From positions 1 through 38,176 of the IMG/VR virus record IMGVR_UViG_3300044641_001867: 38,176 nucleotides of DNA; one strand, 5' to 3'. Positions 1 through 9,005 of this stretch are shown in pieces; position 1 is the first letter of the stretch; every line of letters starts with the position of its first letter. A program made the translations under genes and the position numbers. The notes below the pieces were generated by a model that was not told the DNA's origin, made no database searches, and saw only the letters and a program-made list of their open reading frames with translations. This DNA is from a virus.

Positions 1-3000
1 AGGGCTAAACTCAATGTAGTTTGCGCGTTCACGAAGTGCTTGCGCATAATCGCGACGCTCAGTGTCCGTTAAAGAGATCCAAGGGCTATTTGCAGTTTGG
101 TCTACTGGGTTGCTTAAACCATTTGCCAAGAAACGCAAGTCATCAGGGTTTAATTCTGGATCATTCAGTGAATTTTCAAGTTGAATCATAGCGTCATTGC
201 GCTGATTGTCAAGATCTGCGCCACGAATCTGGCGTGCAGGCGCAATTTCTAAATTTGCAAGGTTGTCACGAATTGCAAGGCTCATATCCAACAATGCGGC
301 AGCAACAGCCTCGCCTTCAAAACCTTCTCTACGAAGTGGCTCAAGCTGCTCGCGAATATCGGTGCGTAGCCCATCTAACATACGACCAAGTTCTGGAAGA
401 CTATCCATGGTTACAGCGTCTAAACCGCGCTCACTCAACAACCGCCCAAATGTACGTGAGAATGAGCGAACTGCACCGTCTGTTACGTTATCACGCAAAG
501 CTTCTACTTGCATGGTAAACTCTGCGTCAATCCCACCCATGATAGCTTCGGCCTCAGGCTGCGAAGGCTCGCGATATGCCATACGTGCAGGTTCTGCGTC
601 ATTAGTTCTTTCTTCGATTAGATCTGCAATGCCTCGCAATGCACTAGCAACTGCAACGTGCTCGTTTGCTGCGCCATAGCCGCGCAAAGCATTTGCGTAA
701 GCTACGGGATCTGTTCGTGCGTCAACTGCTTGCGCAATGCGGTATGCAATAGTGCCAACGCGGTTGCCAACACCCGGAGTTGTATTTTCCCCAACTGCGT
801 TTGAAATAGTATCTATGATGTCTGCAATGGCAGTTGTCATCATAGGCTCACGTGCAGCAGGTGGTGGCGCTGCAGGCCCTACTTCAGGCTCCCAATCGCG
901 TATGTACGCGGTATACATATCGTCAGCCAACTCGTTTAATGCAGTCTCAACAGACCCTCGTGCAGCAACTTCAGCAGCGCCTCGTAATGCTGTAATAAAT
1001 GCGTCAGTATCGCGCGCAGGATCAAGACCACTGCCTTCAGTAATCACGCGGAAAACTGAGCGCAGTTCATCGCCTGCATCAACACCCATTTGTCGATCAA
1101 GTTGCAATGCTGCGTCATGCGTCATTCGTAAGTAATCAGGCGCTTGCTCAGGCGCTAAACGGTTAGCATTTCTCCAACGCTCATACTCATCAACCAACCC
1201 TTGTTGGCCTGCATCAGTGTTGCCTTCTTGCCCATTCCAGCGATCATCAAAATTTTCAAGCCATTGTACTTGCGCAGGTGACAAACGATCACGGTAGTCT
1301 AGCAATAACTCAGTGGTGTCCATGTCAGGTATTGGATCACCTTGCATTGCAATAGCACGAGGTCGAGGTTGCGCAGCTTCTGCAGCTTGGCGATTGCGCG
1401 CGTAATCAGTGTACCCACTTATGTCATCCATTAGATCTGCAATACCTTCTGCGATGATATTGGAAACTATACGTGGGCTATTGGCATATTCTGATTCCAA
1501 GTCATATAAGCGCTGACGGGTAAGTTCTAATGCGCGAACAGGACCTTGCGCAGTTTGGTACGCATTAAAGTAATCTCGAGTGTCTTCAAAGAAAGCTACT
1601 GCAGTAGAAGTTTGATGATCTTCGCCTGCTTCTTCAAGATCACGTCTTACTGTGTCAAGCACATTATCAATCGACGATGACACAGCGCCTGCAACATACG
1701 CATCTAAGCTTTCACTAGGGCGTTGCGACATAACGGCAGGCACAGGCACTTGCGGCTCATTGGCTTGAAGGGCTTCAATGTAATTGCGCAAGTCAGTACG
1801 TGTAATAAACCTTGGCAGATTTGATACGTCGTATTTTTTAAACTCAGACACAGGCATATTAATGACATCAGCCAGCGCGCTATTTGACATGCGCTTGCTA
1901 TCATAAATATCTAAGTTGTCATTTAAGTTATGACTAACTCCGCGAATCGAGTCTTCACGGCTGTTAAGGTAAGACTTAATGCCTTCAACATACGCAGGCT
2001 TAACCTCTTTATTCTTACGACCTGACGCAAAGTTAATATCAAACTTACCAGATGCGCTAGGGTTAAAGTCAAAAATGGCAACAGGCTCACCAGTAACAGT
2101 ATCCCTGAAGCTAACCATTTGTGAGCCTTGCGCAACCGCGTTAATGTATGATCCCCTTGGGCTGGTTGCGTCAGGGTTGCGCTGTCCTGTGACAATGTCG
2201 TAAATAGGAATGTACTGACGATCGCCTGTGCCGGGATGCCAAGGGTTAGGCTTGCCTCGCACATTACCGCCTTCACCAATACAAACGTCCAATGCCAAAG
2301 TGTCTTCACTAACCAGCTTAGCAACTTCTTCAGGCGTAAAGCGATTGGTAATCTCCAACGCGCCAACGTTGCCAAAAATCTTGTCATTAGGAATATGCGT
2401 ATCTGCTGACAACTTAAATTGCGTGTCAGCAGCAGTCTTGAATTGCTTTTCTTTAGCTTGCGCAAGCTTTTCAGCAGCAATCCTACCTTCCGCAGTATCG
2501 CGTATGTACTTCTCAACAGTCATCTTTGGAACTTTGTCCAAATGTATTTTACGCGACATCACATCGCTGTAAAAGCTTTTTGCAAGATCCTCAAAGCCAA
2601 GATTGCGTAATTGAACTGGATTTGCTACATATGCGCGCTCAGTATCAGGCGTTTGCATCAATGCGGGGTAAAACTGCTGCTCACTGTATTCAATGTTTTC
2701 TTTTAAGTCTTTGGCAGTAGGCGCGTTAATTGCCTTGTCAGTTGCGTTCTCATACGCAACGCCTAAACGCAAATTGTCAACCACCTTTTGCTGTTTCTTA
2801 TACGCCACGTTTGCTTTGTCAGACTCGCGCGATGCCTGTGCAAAAGGTTCATACCTCCCAAGGTTCATACCTTCGACAACAACGCCTGTAGTAGGATCAA
2901 TTGCCCCGTAGCCTAATTGCTTGGCAATAGTCTCTTGTTCGCGTTTACGAGTTGCGGCGTCGCCTGATTGTTGTACCAAGTCAGCTAATTTCTGATCTGC

Positions 3001-4422
3001 TGCAGCCAACGCCTCATCAGTTGGCGTTTTGGCAGGCATGCCTGCGGCGGTACGTTTGGCGCCAATCTTGCTGCCTGACATGTCTGCGCTGTCAAATACT
3101 TCTGACGGCGGGTAAAACGTTAAGCCTTGACTTGCCAGCTTGGCTGCAGGCTCATTAGGCGTACCCACCTTTTCAATGATGTAATTGGTAAACTGAGAGT
3201 TAAGCCAATTGGCTGCAGCTTCATGCATTGCAGGCAACTCTTCTGCAGACGGCAAGTCAAGCGCAGCTCTGTACTGTATGCCATTAGGCGTTTGCAAAAA
3301 CTGGTCATACATCTCTAATGAGTGCGCAGCCGAAGCTTCTCTATCACCGAATCTGGCTTTATACGCCGACAACGCCGCGCCTTCTGATGGGGCGTCAGGG
3401 TACATCTCATTAGCTTTTTGCTTAAGAAAGGACTCAAACGCTCTGCGTGCAGACGCAGCTTCAGGCTTACGCAGGATGTTGTTTTGTATCTCATCCAATG
3501 CTTGCGCCGGCGTCATTGTTGTGCTGTCAATAACGTTGTTAATGATCTCTTGCGCAGGGGCGTAAGTCGCGGCGTCTGCCTTTGCAGTTGCAGGCAACGT
3601 AGCAGATGTAACCCTTGACCCTTCAGGTCGCATGGCGTACAGCTTAGGGTTTGTTGGCTGCATGGAAGCAGGGAGCCCAGGGATAGGCGGCAACCCTTGC
3701 ATTTCCCTTTGCGCCATGATGTCGCCAATGCTATCAGCAACGCCTTGAAGCTTGGCGCCGTACGTTGGCTGACCTGTGATTGGGTCTAACCTTTGCATGC
3801 CAGATTGCGCGTTGTAGAAGTCTGTAGGTATATCCTTGACTTGCCTGCCTACTCTTGTGGCCTCAGCGCCCATAACCCGCAGATCATTAGGGGTAAATGC
3901 TGGGCGGCCGGTCGATAGCTGCCCAAGGTACGCAGGCAGATCAGCCATGTACGGCGCAATCGCGCTTGTGAATTCCTGCGCCATTGGCGTTTGCGGCGCG
4001 TTCTGTTGCATGAACTGCGTGGCAACTTTCTCGGCGTATGCAGGCGCTTTGCCTGATGTGAATGTGCCAGCAGGTGATGTGGTTAAGCTTTCACCTACGC
4101 CTTTGACCGCAGCCACAGCTGGCACGGTGATGATGCCTGCAGCTTCACGCATGGACTTCGCCATCATCAGCGGATTGAACTTGGTGGCCAACGCGGTGAA
4201 GTTACCTGCAGCTGCGCCTAACGGGTCAGGCGGCGTTTGCGATGGTGGGACTGGTTTGCCGTACCCGGGGATCTGTGATGCCAAGGACTGTGGAGCTACG
4301 AACTTCTCCATCTGCTGCGGCGTAAGTCTGTTCTGCTTTGACAGCTCTAGATTCATTTGATCTAGTGTAGGACCACCGTCATCGCCTATGATGTTACCTT
4401 GCGGATCGTAGATTGCTGCCAT
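1..4422 (-). CDS. Giant polyvalent-type protein, 3' end outside window
   Basis: One uninterrupted minus-strand reading frame of 1474 codons starts at the ATG at 4422, 15 bases after the TerL stop, and leaves the window at base 1 without a stop. I checked the frame at its start, at internal points and at the left edge. The first ~350 residues are rich in Pro, Ala, Gln and Met and look flexible. Residues ~620-830 resemble the PcfJ-like domain of phage and plasmid large polyvalent proteins: a helical lead-in, then ALDVCIGEGG (Cys714), MVSFRDTVTGEP, and a basic SGRKNKEVKP segment. The rest is acidic and helical. Polyvalent proteins are often carried in the virion and injected with DNA to counter host defences. 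Its place directly after TerL, where a portal gene is usual, is odd. The family call is inference; a very long internal virion protein is the alternative. Confidence 0.7.
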   Translation of the reverse strand, partial: MAAIYDPQGNIIGDDGGPTLDQMNLELSKQNRLTPQQMEKFVAPQSLASQIPGYGKPVPPSQTPPDPLGAAAGNFTALATKFNPLMMAKSMREAAGIITVPAVAAVKGVGESLTTSPAGTFTSGKAPAYAEKVATQFMQQNAPQTPMAQEFTSAIAPYMADLPAYLGQLSTGRPAFTPNDLRVMGAEATRVGRQVKDIPTDFYNAQSGMQRLDPITGQPTYGAKLQGVADSIGDIMAQREMQGLPPIPGLPASMQPTNPKLYAMRPEGSRVTSATLPATAKADAATYAPAQEIINNVIDSTTMTPAQALDEIQNNILRKPEAASARRAFESFLKQKANEMYPDAPSEGAALSAYKARFGDREASAAHSLEMYDQFLQTPNGIQYRAALDLPSAEELPAMHEAAANWLNSQFTNYIIEKVGTPNEPAAKLASQGLTFYPPSEVFDSADMSGSKIGAKRTAAGMPAKTPTDEALAAADQKLADLVQQSGDAATRKREQETIAKQLGYGAIDPTTGVVVEGMNLGRYEPFAQASRESDKANVAYKKQQKVVDNLRLGVAYENATDKAINAPTAKDLKENIEYSEQQFYPALMQTPDTERAYVANPVQLRNLGFEDLAKSFYSDVMSRKIHLDKVPKMTVEKYIRDTAEGRIAAEKLAQAKEKQFKTAADTQFKLSADTHIPNDKIFGNVGALEITNRFTPEEVAKLVSEDTLALDVCIGEGGNVRGKPNPWHPGTGDRQYIPIYDIVTGQRNPDATSPRGSYINAVAQGSQMVSFRDTVTGEPVAIFDFNPSASGKFDINFASGRKNKEVKPAYVEGIKSYLNSREDSIRGVSHNLNDNLDIYDSKRMSNSALADVINMPVSEFKKYDVSNLPRFITRTDLRNYIEALQANEPQVPVPAVMSQRPSESLDAYVAGAVSSSIDNVLDTVRRDLEEAGEDHQTSTAVAFFEDTRDYFNAYQTAQGPVRALELTRQRLYDLESEYANSPRIVSNIIAEGIADLMDDISGYTDYARNRQAAEAAQPRPRAIAMQGDPIPDMDTTELLLDYRDRLSPAQVQWLENFDDRWNGQEGNTDAGQQGLVDEYERWRNANRLAPEQAPDYLRMTHDAALQLDRQMGVDAGDELRSVFRVITEGSGLDPARDTDAFITALRGAAEVAARGSVETALNELADDMYTAYIRDWEPEVGPAAPPPAAREPMMTTAIADIIDTISNAVGENTTPGVGNRVGTIAYRIAQAVDARTDPVAYANALRGYGAANEHVAVASALRGIADLIEERTNDAEPARMAYREPSQPEAEAIMGGIDAEFTMQVEALRDNVTDGAVRSFSRTFGRLLSERGLDAVTMDSLPELGRMLDGLRTDIREQLEPLRREGFEGEAVAAALLDMSLAIRDNLANLEIAPARQIRGADLDNQRNDAMIQLENSLNDPELNPDDLRFLANGLSNPVDQTANSPWISLTDTERRDYAQALRERANYIEFSP

Positions 4423-4436
4423 GTGCGCACCTTAAG

Positions 4437-5864
4437 TTAGACGGCGTAGGGGTTTACCCGCTTAGGACGATCTTCTTCGTAGTCGTCATCCGGATTGTAT
4501 ACCGGGTCGATGGAAATTAACCCTAAGTCTCGCAAAAGCCTTAACGCCTGAGATGTGGAGTCCACCAAGTCGTCGTGCCGGACTTCGGGGAAGGAGCATA
4601 GCTGGCTGATCAAAGGCTCGGCCCAATCACGAGCCATGCCCGCATTGACCGAGGACTCGGGAATGTAGACTCTGCCCTTGGCAATGATGGGGGCCACGAT
4701 ATTAAGGCGTGTAGTCTTGTCAGCGTTCCCGGGATTGTAGCTTCTCACAGGCAGACCGGCGCGTTGCAGATCTTGGATAAGCTGCGTGCCAGCTGACTTG
4801 TCCTCGATCAGGATCATGTCCACCTTTTTCCCGTGACCAAACTCGTTCCCATCACCGTAAATGGCGGTGGACTCCTCGATCACCTTGGGTCGCAACTCGG
4901 GATACTGCATGTACTCCTCCCAGCAGTCAATGAGCATGACACTCATAGCTTTGTCGGGACTTGGCCTAAAGATACCCCACACAGTGCAGGCAGTCGGGTC
5001 GTTCTTGGTCTTGTCACTGGTCGCGCAGTCATAAGACTGAAGCACGTATTCAAATCTAGGCAGCGGCTTCTCGTTGTCCCACAGCTTGAACCAATCACGC
5101 TTAATGATGCCGGCCTCTTCAGGATCTAGAATCTCGGCGTAGATCTCTTGGCGCCCGAGCTTCGTGCCTTCGTACTGCAGAATCTGCGCTTTGAACGATG
5201 GGGCGAGGTTGTGGATGTTGTCGTACGTGCTGGCCTTGGTACATATCACATCCTCGCCATCTCTGTTCACCAGATCCACGATCAATGGCTTGGGCTTAGG
5301 CGTTGTGGTGCATAGCATCTTAGGCTTCTGTCCTAAGCGCATGCCGAATTGGATCATGTCCCAGGATTCGTCAAGGTAATCCCATGCAGCAAGCTCGTCG
5401 AACCAGCCTCCGTGGAACTGCGGACCTCGGAATCGTGAGGGCTCAGACGCCGGAATCCCTTTGATCAGCGACCCGTTGATGAGGACTATCTCATGCAAAG
5501 ATCGCGTGTAGTGGTGGATCAACTGCTCTGGGATCACCGTTGTCAGACCTGAGTCGCCTTCAAAGCAAACATCGCGTACATCGGATGATGTGGGCGCGGA
5601 GACAAGCCATCGAGTCTTAGGATGCGTCCAAGCTTCGTACCACAGCCACTCGGCAGCTGCGCGAGTCTTGCCTGCGCCTCGGCCTGCGAGCAAAAGCCAT
5701 ACAGTCCACCAGTCGCCGGGTGGAGGGATCTGATGGTCGTTGGCTATTGTGAGCCAAGCTTGCCGCGCCTTGTGCACAGCTTTGCGCTCATCGGCCATGC
5801 GGTTAAGATCAGGACCCTTGCGGATCCGATCCGCGAACTCACTTGCTCTTGCTTGGCTTAGCAT
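4437..5864 (-). CDS. terL: Terminase large subunit (TerL)
   Basis: This is the DNA-packaging motor: an ATPase that pumps DNA into the prohead and a nuclease that cuts the concatemer. The 475-residue length is usual for the family. Walker A is GRGAGKT at residues 61-67 and the Walker B region is WFDE at 154-157. A TTTPKPKP segment near 187 fits the coupling motif. RNase H-type nuclease acidic residues are visible as SYDC (Asp279), IEDKSAG (Glu354, Asp355) and HDDLVD (Asp431, Asp432). The start overlaps the end of TerS by 26 bases, so the two are translated together. ATG 5864 gives a normal N-terminus; Met23 is a possible alternative start. Confidence 0.96.
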   Translation of the reverse strand: MLSQARASEFADRIRKGPDLNRMADERKAVHKARQAWLTIANDHQIPPPGDWWTVWLLLAGRGAGKTRAAAEWLWYEAWTHPKTRWLVSAPTSSDVRDVCFEGDSGLTTVIPEQLIHHYTRSLHEIVLINGSLIKGIPASEPSRFRGPQFHGGWFDELAAWDYLDESWDMIQFGMRLGQKPKMLCTTTPKPKPLIVDLVNRDGEDVICTKASTYDNIHNLAPSFKAQILQYEGTKLGRQEIYAEILDPEEAGIIKRDWFKLWDNEKPLPRFEYVLQSYDCATSDKTKNDPTACTVWGIFRPSPDKAMSVMLIDCWEEYMQYPELRPKVIEESTAIYGDGNEFGHGKKVDMILIEDKSAGTQLIQDLQRAGLPVRSYNPGNADKTTRLNIVAPIIAKGRVYIPESSVNAGMARDWAEPLISQLCSFPEVRHDDLVDSTSQALRLLRDLGLISIDPVYNPDDDYEEDRPKRVNPYAV

Positions 5865-6309
5865 CGGCTTGGCGCGTAGCTAGGAGATCATCCAACAAAG
5901 CTTGTGAGAAGTCATGCACCACATCAACTTGCACAGGCCCATCATTCTTGCCTGTGACCTCGAGCTTGGAGTTCTCACGGTATTGCTCGGGGAAGCGTGC
6001 TGCCATGCTTCGGCTCCACAACCCAGTGTTGAGTCTCACGCCGCCAGGAGCTTCGCGTATGTGATCATGCGCCAAGTCTTCCCAGTATGAGAGCGCATCA
6101 AGTCGTGCTTGATCCAAGGCACTACGAAAATCCTCGTGTGCTCCTTCCCAAGCATTCATGTTGTGGATGCCAATGTTCAAGCGCGAGCAGATTTGCCAAC
6201 GCGATAAGCCCTCTTTGCCGAGCTCCATGATGGCATCGCAGTATGCGGGATCGTACTTTGAAGGACGTCCCAAGAACTTTCCGTTCTTAGATGGTGTCTT
6301 TGTAGTCAT
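5839..6309 (-). CDS. terS: Terminase small subunit (TerS)
   Basis: This 156-residue protein lies immediately upstream of TerL and overlaps it. The N-terminal third (GRPSKYDP, then EGLSRWQICSRLNIG at about residues 34-48) forms a helix-turn-helix typical of small terminases that recognise pac or cos DNA. The C-terminal tail is acidic, then Lys/Ser-rich, and probably contacts TerL. The upstream DNA has no obvious Shine-Dalgarno sequence. A TATGAT hexamer lies 12 bases before the ATG, so a very short or leaderless transcript is possible. The GGTAAC repeat cluster starts about 50 bases upstream and could regulate this promoter. The assignment rests on context, HTH and length. Confidence 0.88.
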   Translation of the reverse strand: MTTKTPSKNGKFLGRPSKYDPAYCDAIMELGKEGLSRWQICSRLNIGIHNMNAWEGAHEDFRSALDQARLDALSYWEDLAHDHIREAPGGVRLNTGLWSRSMAARFPEQYRENSKLEVTGKNDGPVQVDVVHDFSQALLDDLLATRQADAKPSKSK

Positions 6310-6357
6310 GTGCGGATTGTAATCATAAAGTTGGAAGTGTGTACATTTTATTCAGCA

Positions 6358-6515
6358 GGTAACGGTAACAAGGTAACATATGGTCCAGAAAACTATATAG
6401 CTATACACTATTACTATATATACTATACTTTATAAAATAATAGTTACCTACTGTTACCTTGTTACTATTCAATCCAGATAAGGCTTTCAGAAGTAACAGT
6501 TTGGTAACAGGTAAC
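6358..6515. repeat. GGTAAC repeat cluster
   Basis: GGTAAC occurs at 6358, 6364, 6372, 6503 and 6510, and its complement GTTACC at 6443 and 6453. That makes seven exact copies in 158 bases, with near-copies at 6461 (GTTACT) and 6491 (AGTAAC). Another GTTACC sits at 8866 in the divergent control region upstream of the primase. Spacing is irregular (6 to 8 bases within groups), and groups lie on both sides of a TA-rich core. This pattern is iteron-like or operator-like; the binding protein is unknown. Confidence 0.75.
6365..6465. repeat. 14-bp inverted repeat around TA-rich core
   Basis: The left arm, 6365-6378, reads GTAACAAGGTAACA. The right arm, 6452-6465, is its exact reverse complement. 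Between them lie 73 bases that are mostly A and T, with several TATA steps. The arms themselves contain GGTAAC units. Such a layout is typical of protein-bound origins or of a cruciform-forming operator. It lacks the T-run of an intrinsic terminator. Confidence 0.75.
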
Positions 6516-6541
6516 AAGTGCTTGACATCAGAAACTACCAT
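6401..6541 (-). CDS. Possible small protein after primase, 46 aa
   Basis: A 46-codon frame starts at ATG 6541, overlapping the last 14 bases of the primase gene. A GGAG sequence stands a few bases before the ATG, encoded inside the primase end. The product is basic and hydrophobic (LLLLKALSGL near residues 16-25, then KVTVGNYYF), with no recognised domain. The frame crosses the right half of the GGTAAC repeat region, so it may be only the by-product of a regulatory sequence. Reality as a gene is uncertain. Confidence 0.28.
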   Translation of the reverse strand: MVVSDVKHLLPVTKLLLLKALSGLNSNKVTVGNYYFIKYSIYSNSV

Positions 6542-8615
6542 TTTGCTCCAATTCACGTTGCAGTGCGTCCTCTGTTCTCGTGACAACCTGTGACCAAGTC
6601 GGCTCGACCCTTCGAGCTAATGTTACCTCAGACGTGATAAACGTAGTGTAGCGTGAAGGTTTACCATGCACTTTTATAAGCTTACTTGGATCAATTGTCC
6701 CTTGGGGCTGCAAAGCTTTACGTATATATTGTGTTTTTGCACGGCTATCATGCCCCCAACGCTCACATAAAACTTGCAGCTGAGGCGCTGTAAACGCCGC
6801 CATTCCATCAAGATGATCATTGACCCAAGCTTTAAGTTCTAATGCAAAAGCTTCAAGTGGAGTCTTGGAAAGCTGGATCGCAGTCTCACGATACTGAGTC
6901 TTTGGCGCAGCCTGCTTGCAATCAAAGCCTGAGATATCACGATTCATGTACCAGTTAAGCATGATGCCAAAGCCCTGCTGCGCCTTGGCCCACTTCATCA
7001 AAGCCACGACCTTGGGATGCGTTTCTTGGTTGGATAGACTGGCTGGACTGTAAATAGCTTCACGCCTTGCGGTATCACCCATGTGCGTGACATAGCTCTT
7101 ATTTGTCGTGAATACGAAGTTGATGTAATTAGTGATGGCGTATTGCGCGCCGTATTTATTGTTGATAGTAAGCTCATTGCTGGTGATGTAGTTCTTAAGC
7201 TTCGCCGAGTGGTCATCACGATCAGACGATGGCTCATTCACGACTATGAAGATCTTACCCTTCAACATGCCGTTGAAGTTGCCAAACAGCTCATCAGGCC
7301 CGATGATGGCAGCAGGGCCGCCGTCCCCAATGCCTAGCATCTCGGCTATAAACTCGGCGATGGCTGATTTGCCGATGCCCTCGATGGAAGATGCAAACTG
7401 CGGTGTGGTGTAGTTCCTTCTCCATGGGAATTGGACAACATTGGCCACCCAGTTATGCCAGTAGTCGGCAAAAGCAGGCTCATCACGAAAGAAGTACTCA
7501 CAAAACTCAAGGTAAGGTGTAGGATCACCCACAACGGGCTCATTGGACCAGTCCTTGAACAGGTTGTAATGCCTTGTCGGCGTGATAGTGAGGCCTTGAT
7601 ACTCGGGATACATGCCTACGCCATCCAGATCACACCGTTTTGCCCAGTCCTTATAGGCATCCAAGATGTAGATGGTCTTGCTGCTGGTGCCACCATTTGG
7701 TCGTTGCGTGACTTGCACAAAGTATTCTTGCGCGGCGTCAATGCGTGCCTTGTTCCAGCCAAGAATTAAGCCGTCTTTAAGCCTGATCACATCGCCGTTG
7801 ATGAGGGCGTATTGCGTTTTGAACTCATACAACTTGGTCTCAAGCGTGTCGATGCCGTTCATCACCGTGCTGGTGCTTGTGAGAACTTGGCCTAGGTTGC
7901 CGCCGGCTTGTAGGTGGTCATCAATAGCATACTTGCTACCCTTACCAGCTCCGAACCTGCCAACGCGGCAAAGGTGTACCTCAGCCCCAAGACCGCGAAG
8001 CGTGACAGCAAGCTTGGTTTCGGCCATGCCAACCTGTTCATTGGGCTCACCATCCTCGCCTGCCCCATCATAATCAAAGACAATGTAAACCTTGCGGTGC
8101 TTTTCAGCAAAGCTGGTTTTGCGCTGCCATATGATCTTCATCAGGTCTTTGTGGAGGTGTAAACCAGATTTGTCAGTCCAACTTGTAACACCGGCTAAAC
8201 CTAGTGTGGCGTAGTTAAGGGTGTCCTTGCTGATCTGCTTGGTGATGGCCCATGTCTTGAACTCACCTTCGGTGATGATGATGGGAACATCTACATCCTG
8301 CGCTACTTGCTTCCAACCGATAGTTGGTGGAAAGTAGACGTGGCTTCCGCTGGCTCGAGCCTGAGAATACTTCATTTTGCCTTTCGGTGTCAGTATTCTG
8401 ACCCGATTAAAGCCGGTTTCTTGGCCCTGCATATCAAAATACGGGATTTTGATGCTCCACTCACGAGTGTGGCCTAGTAATTGGTAACATTCCTCGGGGT
8501 CAAGCAAAGATAGGCCCAGCGCCTGTATATCTTTGTCCTCAAATGCCCTTGCCGCTAGGAAGTTAGTGTATAATTCTGTCGGCTGTGTTGTTAGTGCTGC
8601 AAAACCTGATGACAT
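6528..8615 (-). CDS. Primase-helicase (TOPRIM plus D5-like SF3 helicase)
   Basis: This 695-residue protein should unwind the fork and lay primers for phage replication. An N-terminal TOPRIM-like part (DUF3854 type) shows IIITEGE at residues 112-118 and VFDYDG at 179-184, the acidic metal sites of TOPRIM primases. The C-terminal part resembles phage DUF5906/D5-like helicases: Walker A EGIGKS at 412-417, Walker B IFIVVNE at 455-461, a sensor-like NFVFTTN segment near 505, and an Arg pair (ARRE) near 525. It is the only replication gene on the minus strand and is divergent from the polymerase operon. No zinc-binding N-terminal domain is seen, so it relies on the TOPRIM-helicase form common in podoviruses. 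The catalytic split into primase and helicase is inferred from family knowledge. Confidence 0.88.
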   Translation of the reverse strand: MSSGFAALTTQPTELYTNFLAARAFEDKDIQALGLSLLDPEECYQLLGHTREWSIKIPYFDMQGQETGFNRVRILTPKGKMKYSQARASGSHVYFPPTIGWKQVAQDVDVPIIITEGEFKTWAITKQISKDTLNYATLGLAGVTSWTDKSGLHLHKDLMKIIWQRKTSFAEKHRKVYIVFDYDGAGEDGEPNEQVGMAETKLAVTLRGLGAEVHLCRVGRFGAGKGSKYAIDDHLQAGGNLGQVLTSTSTVMNGIDTLETKLYEFKTQYALINGDVIRLKDGLILGWNKARIDAAQEYFVQVTQRPNGGTSSKTIYILDAYKDWAKRCDLDGVGMYPEYQGLTITPTRHYNLFKDWSNEPVVGDPTPYLEFCEYFFRDEPAFADYWHNWVANVVQFPWRRNYTTPQFASSIEGIGKSAIAEFIAEMLGIGDGGPAAIIGPDELFGNFNGMLKGKIFIVVNEPSSDRDDHSAKLKNYITSNELTINNKYGAQYAITNYINFVFTTNKSYVTHMGDTARREAIYSPASLSNQETHPKVVALMKWAKAQQGFGIMLNWYMNRDISGFDCKQAAPKTQYRETAIQLSKTPLEAFALELKAWVNDHLDGMAAFTAPQLQVLCERWGHDSRAKTQYIRKALQPQGTIDPSKLIKVHGKPSRYTTFITSEVTLARRVEPTWSQVVTRTEDALQRELEQNGSF

Positions 8616-8752
8616 AGTGCTTTTCTTTGCAAGTTGCCTACTTTATAAGGATCTAGACTTACCTCTAGGTCCTTTTCTTTTGCCTGTGTGCAGGCTATAT
8701 CAGGTGCGAATATGCTCGGCCAATGGTGGCCATGCGTAATGTCAATAGTCAT
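8591..8752 (-). CDS. Possible small leader protein upstream of primase
   Basis: A 53-codon frame begins at ATG 8752 and ends 25 bases inside the primase gene in another frame. A TGGA sequence lies 7-8 bases before the ATG and could be a weak ribosome-binding site. The product is His-rich at the N-terminus (THGHHW at residues 6-11), then charged (AKEKDLE near 24-30), and has two Cys. I recognise no family. The overlap would couple it to primase translation, whose own ribosome site (AGAAAAG) is weak. It may be a genuine small gene or a chance frame in the leader. Confidence 0.33.
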   Translation of the reverse strand: MTIDITHGHHWPSIFAPDIACTQAKEKDLEVSLDPYKVGNLQRKALCHQVLQH

Positions 8753-8914
8753 AATGTTCCAATTTATCAATAAAAATCTACCCTGTACGGCAGACGGTGG
8801 GGTAAGTAATATACATCAGCTGCGGTGGCGGTAAAAAGTATTTCTTTTCGGTCTTTTGAGTAACTGTTACCTCGAGAAACAAAAGTATACAGAAGCACTA
8901 ACCGCTGCAGTTTT

Positions 8915-8980
8915 TGAAAACACAGGTATTCAAAAATAAATGCAAAAAAGTTGAAAATAATTGCAAAAACCTGTTTTCAA
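8915..8980. repeat. Imperfect inverted repeat in AT-rich region
   Basis: TTGAAAACACAGGT at 8915-8928 faces ACCTGTTTTCAA at 8969-8980. The arms are complementary except for a two-base CA insertion in the left arm. The 40 bases between are mostly A, with short direct repeats (TGCAAAAA). It ends 15 bases before the -10 element of the early promoter, so it could serve as a regulator site or part of an origin. Confidence 0.55.
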
Positions 8981-9001
8981 TCACGAGAATGGCTATATAA
9001 T
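8974..9001 (+). promoter_or_regulatory. Early promoter for DUF932 gene
   Basis: A perfect TATAAT -10 hexamer lies at 8996-9001. A weak TTTTCA -35 candidate stands at 8974-8979 with a 16-base spacer. The predicted transcription start, near 9008, falls at the foot of a 9-bp hairpin. Sigma-70-type host polymerase would use this site. Confidence 0.55.
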
Positions 9002-9005
9002 TCAC

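Larger units (their letters stand above)
6310..6527. other. Repeat-rich intergenic region, terS to primase
   Basis: This 218-bp gap separates the 3' end of the primase gene from the start of terS, both on the minus strand. It is very AT-rich in the middle (TA-rich 6379-6451) and holds the GGTAAC cluster and inverted repeat listed separately, plus one possible 46-codon reading frame. I see no tRNA or intrinsic terminator with a T-run. Possible roles are replication origin, operator for late packaging genes, or transcript end signal for the primase. Confidence 0.6.

Noticed and set aside
206-4360. Many apparent short genes on both strands in the first 4.4 kb
   Set aside because: They all lie within one long minus-strand frame that is open from 4422 to the edge and has coherent protein composition. 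They are shadows.
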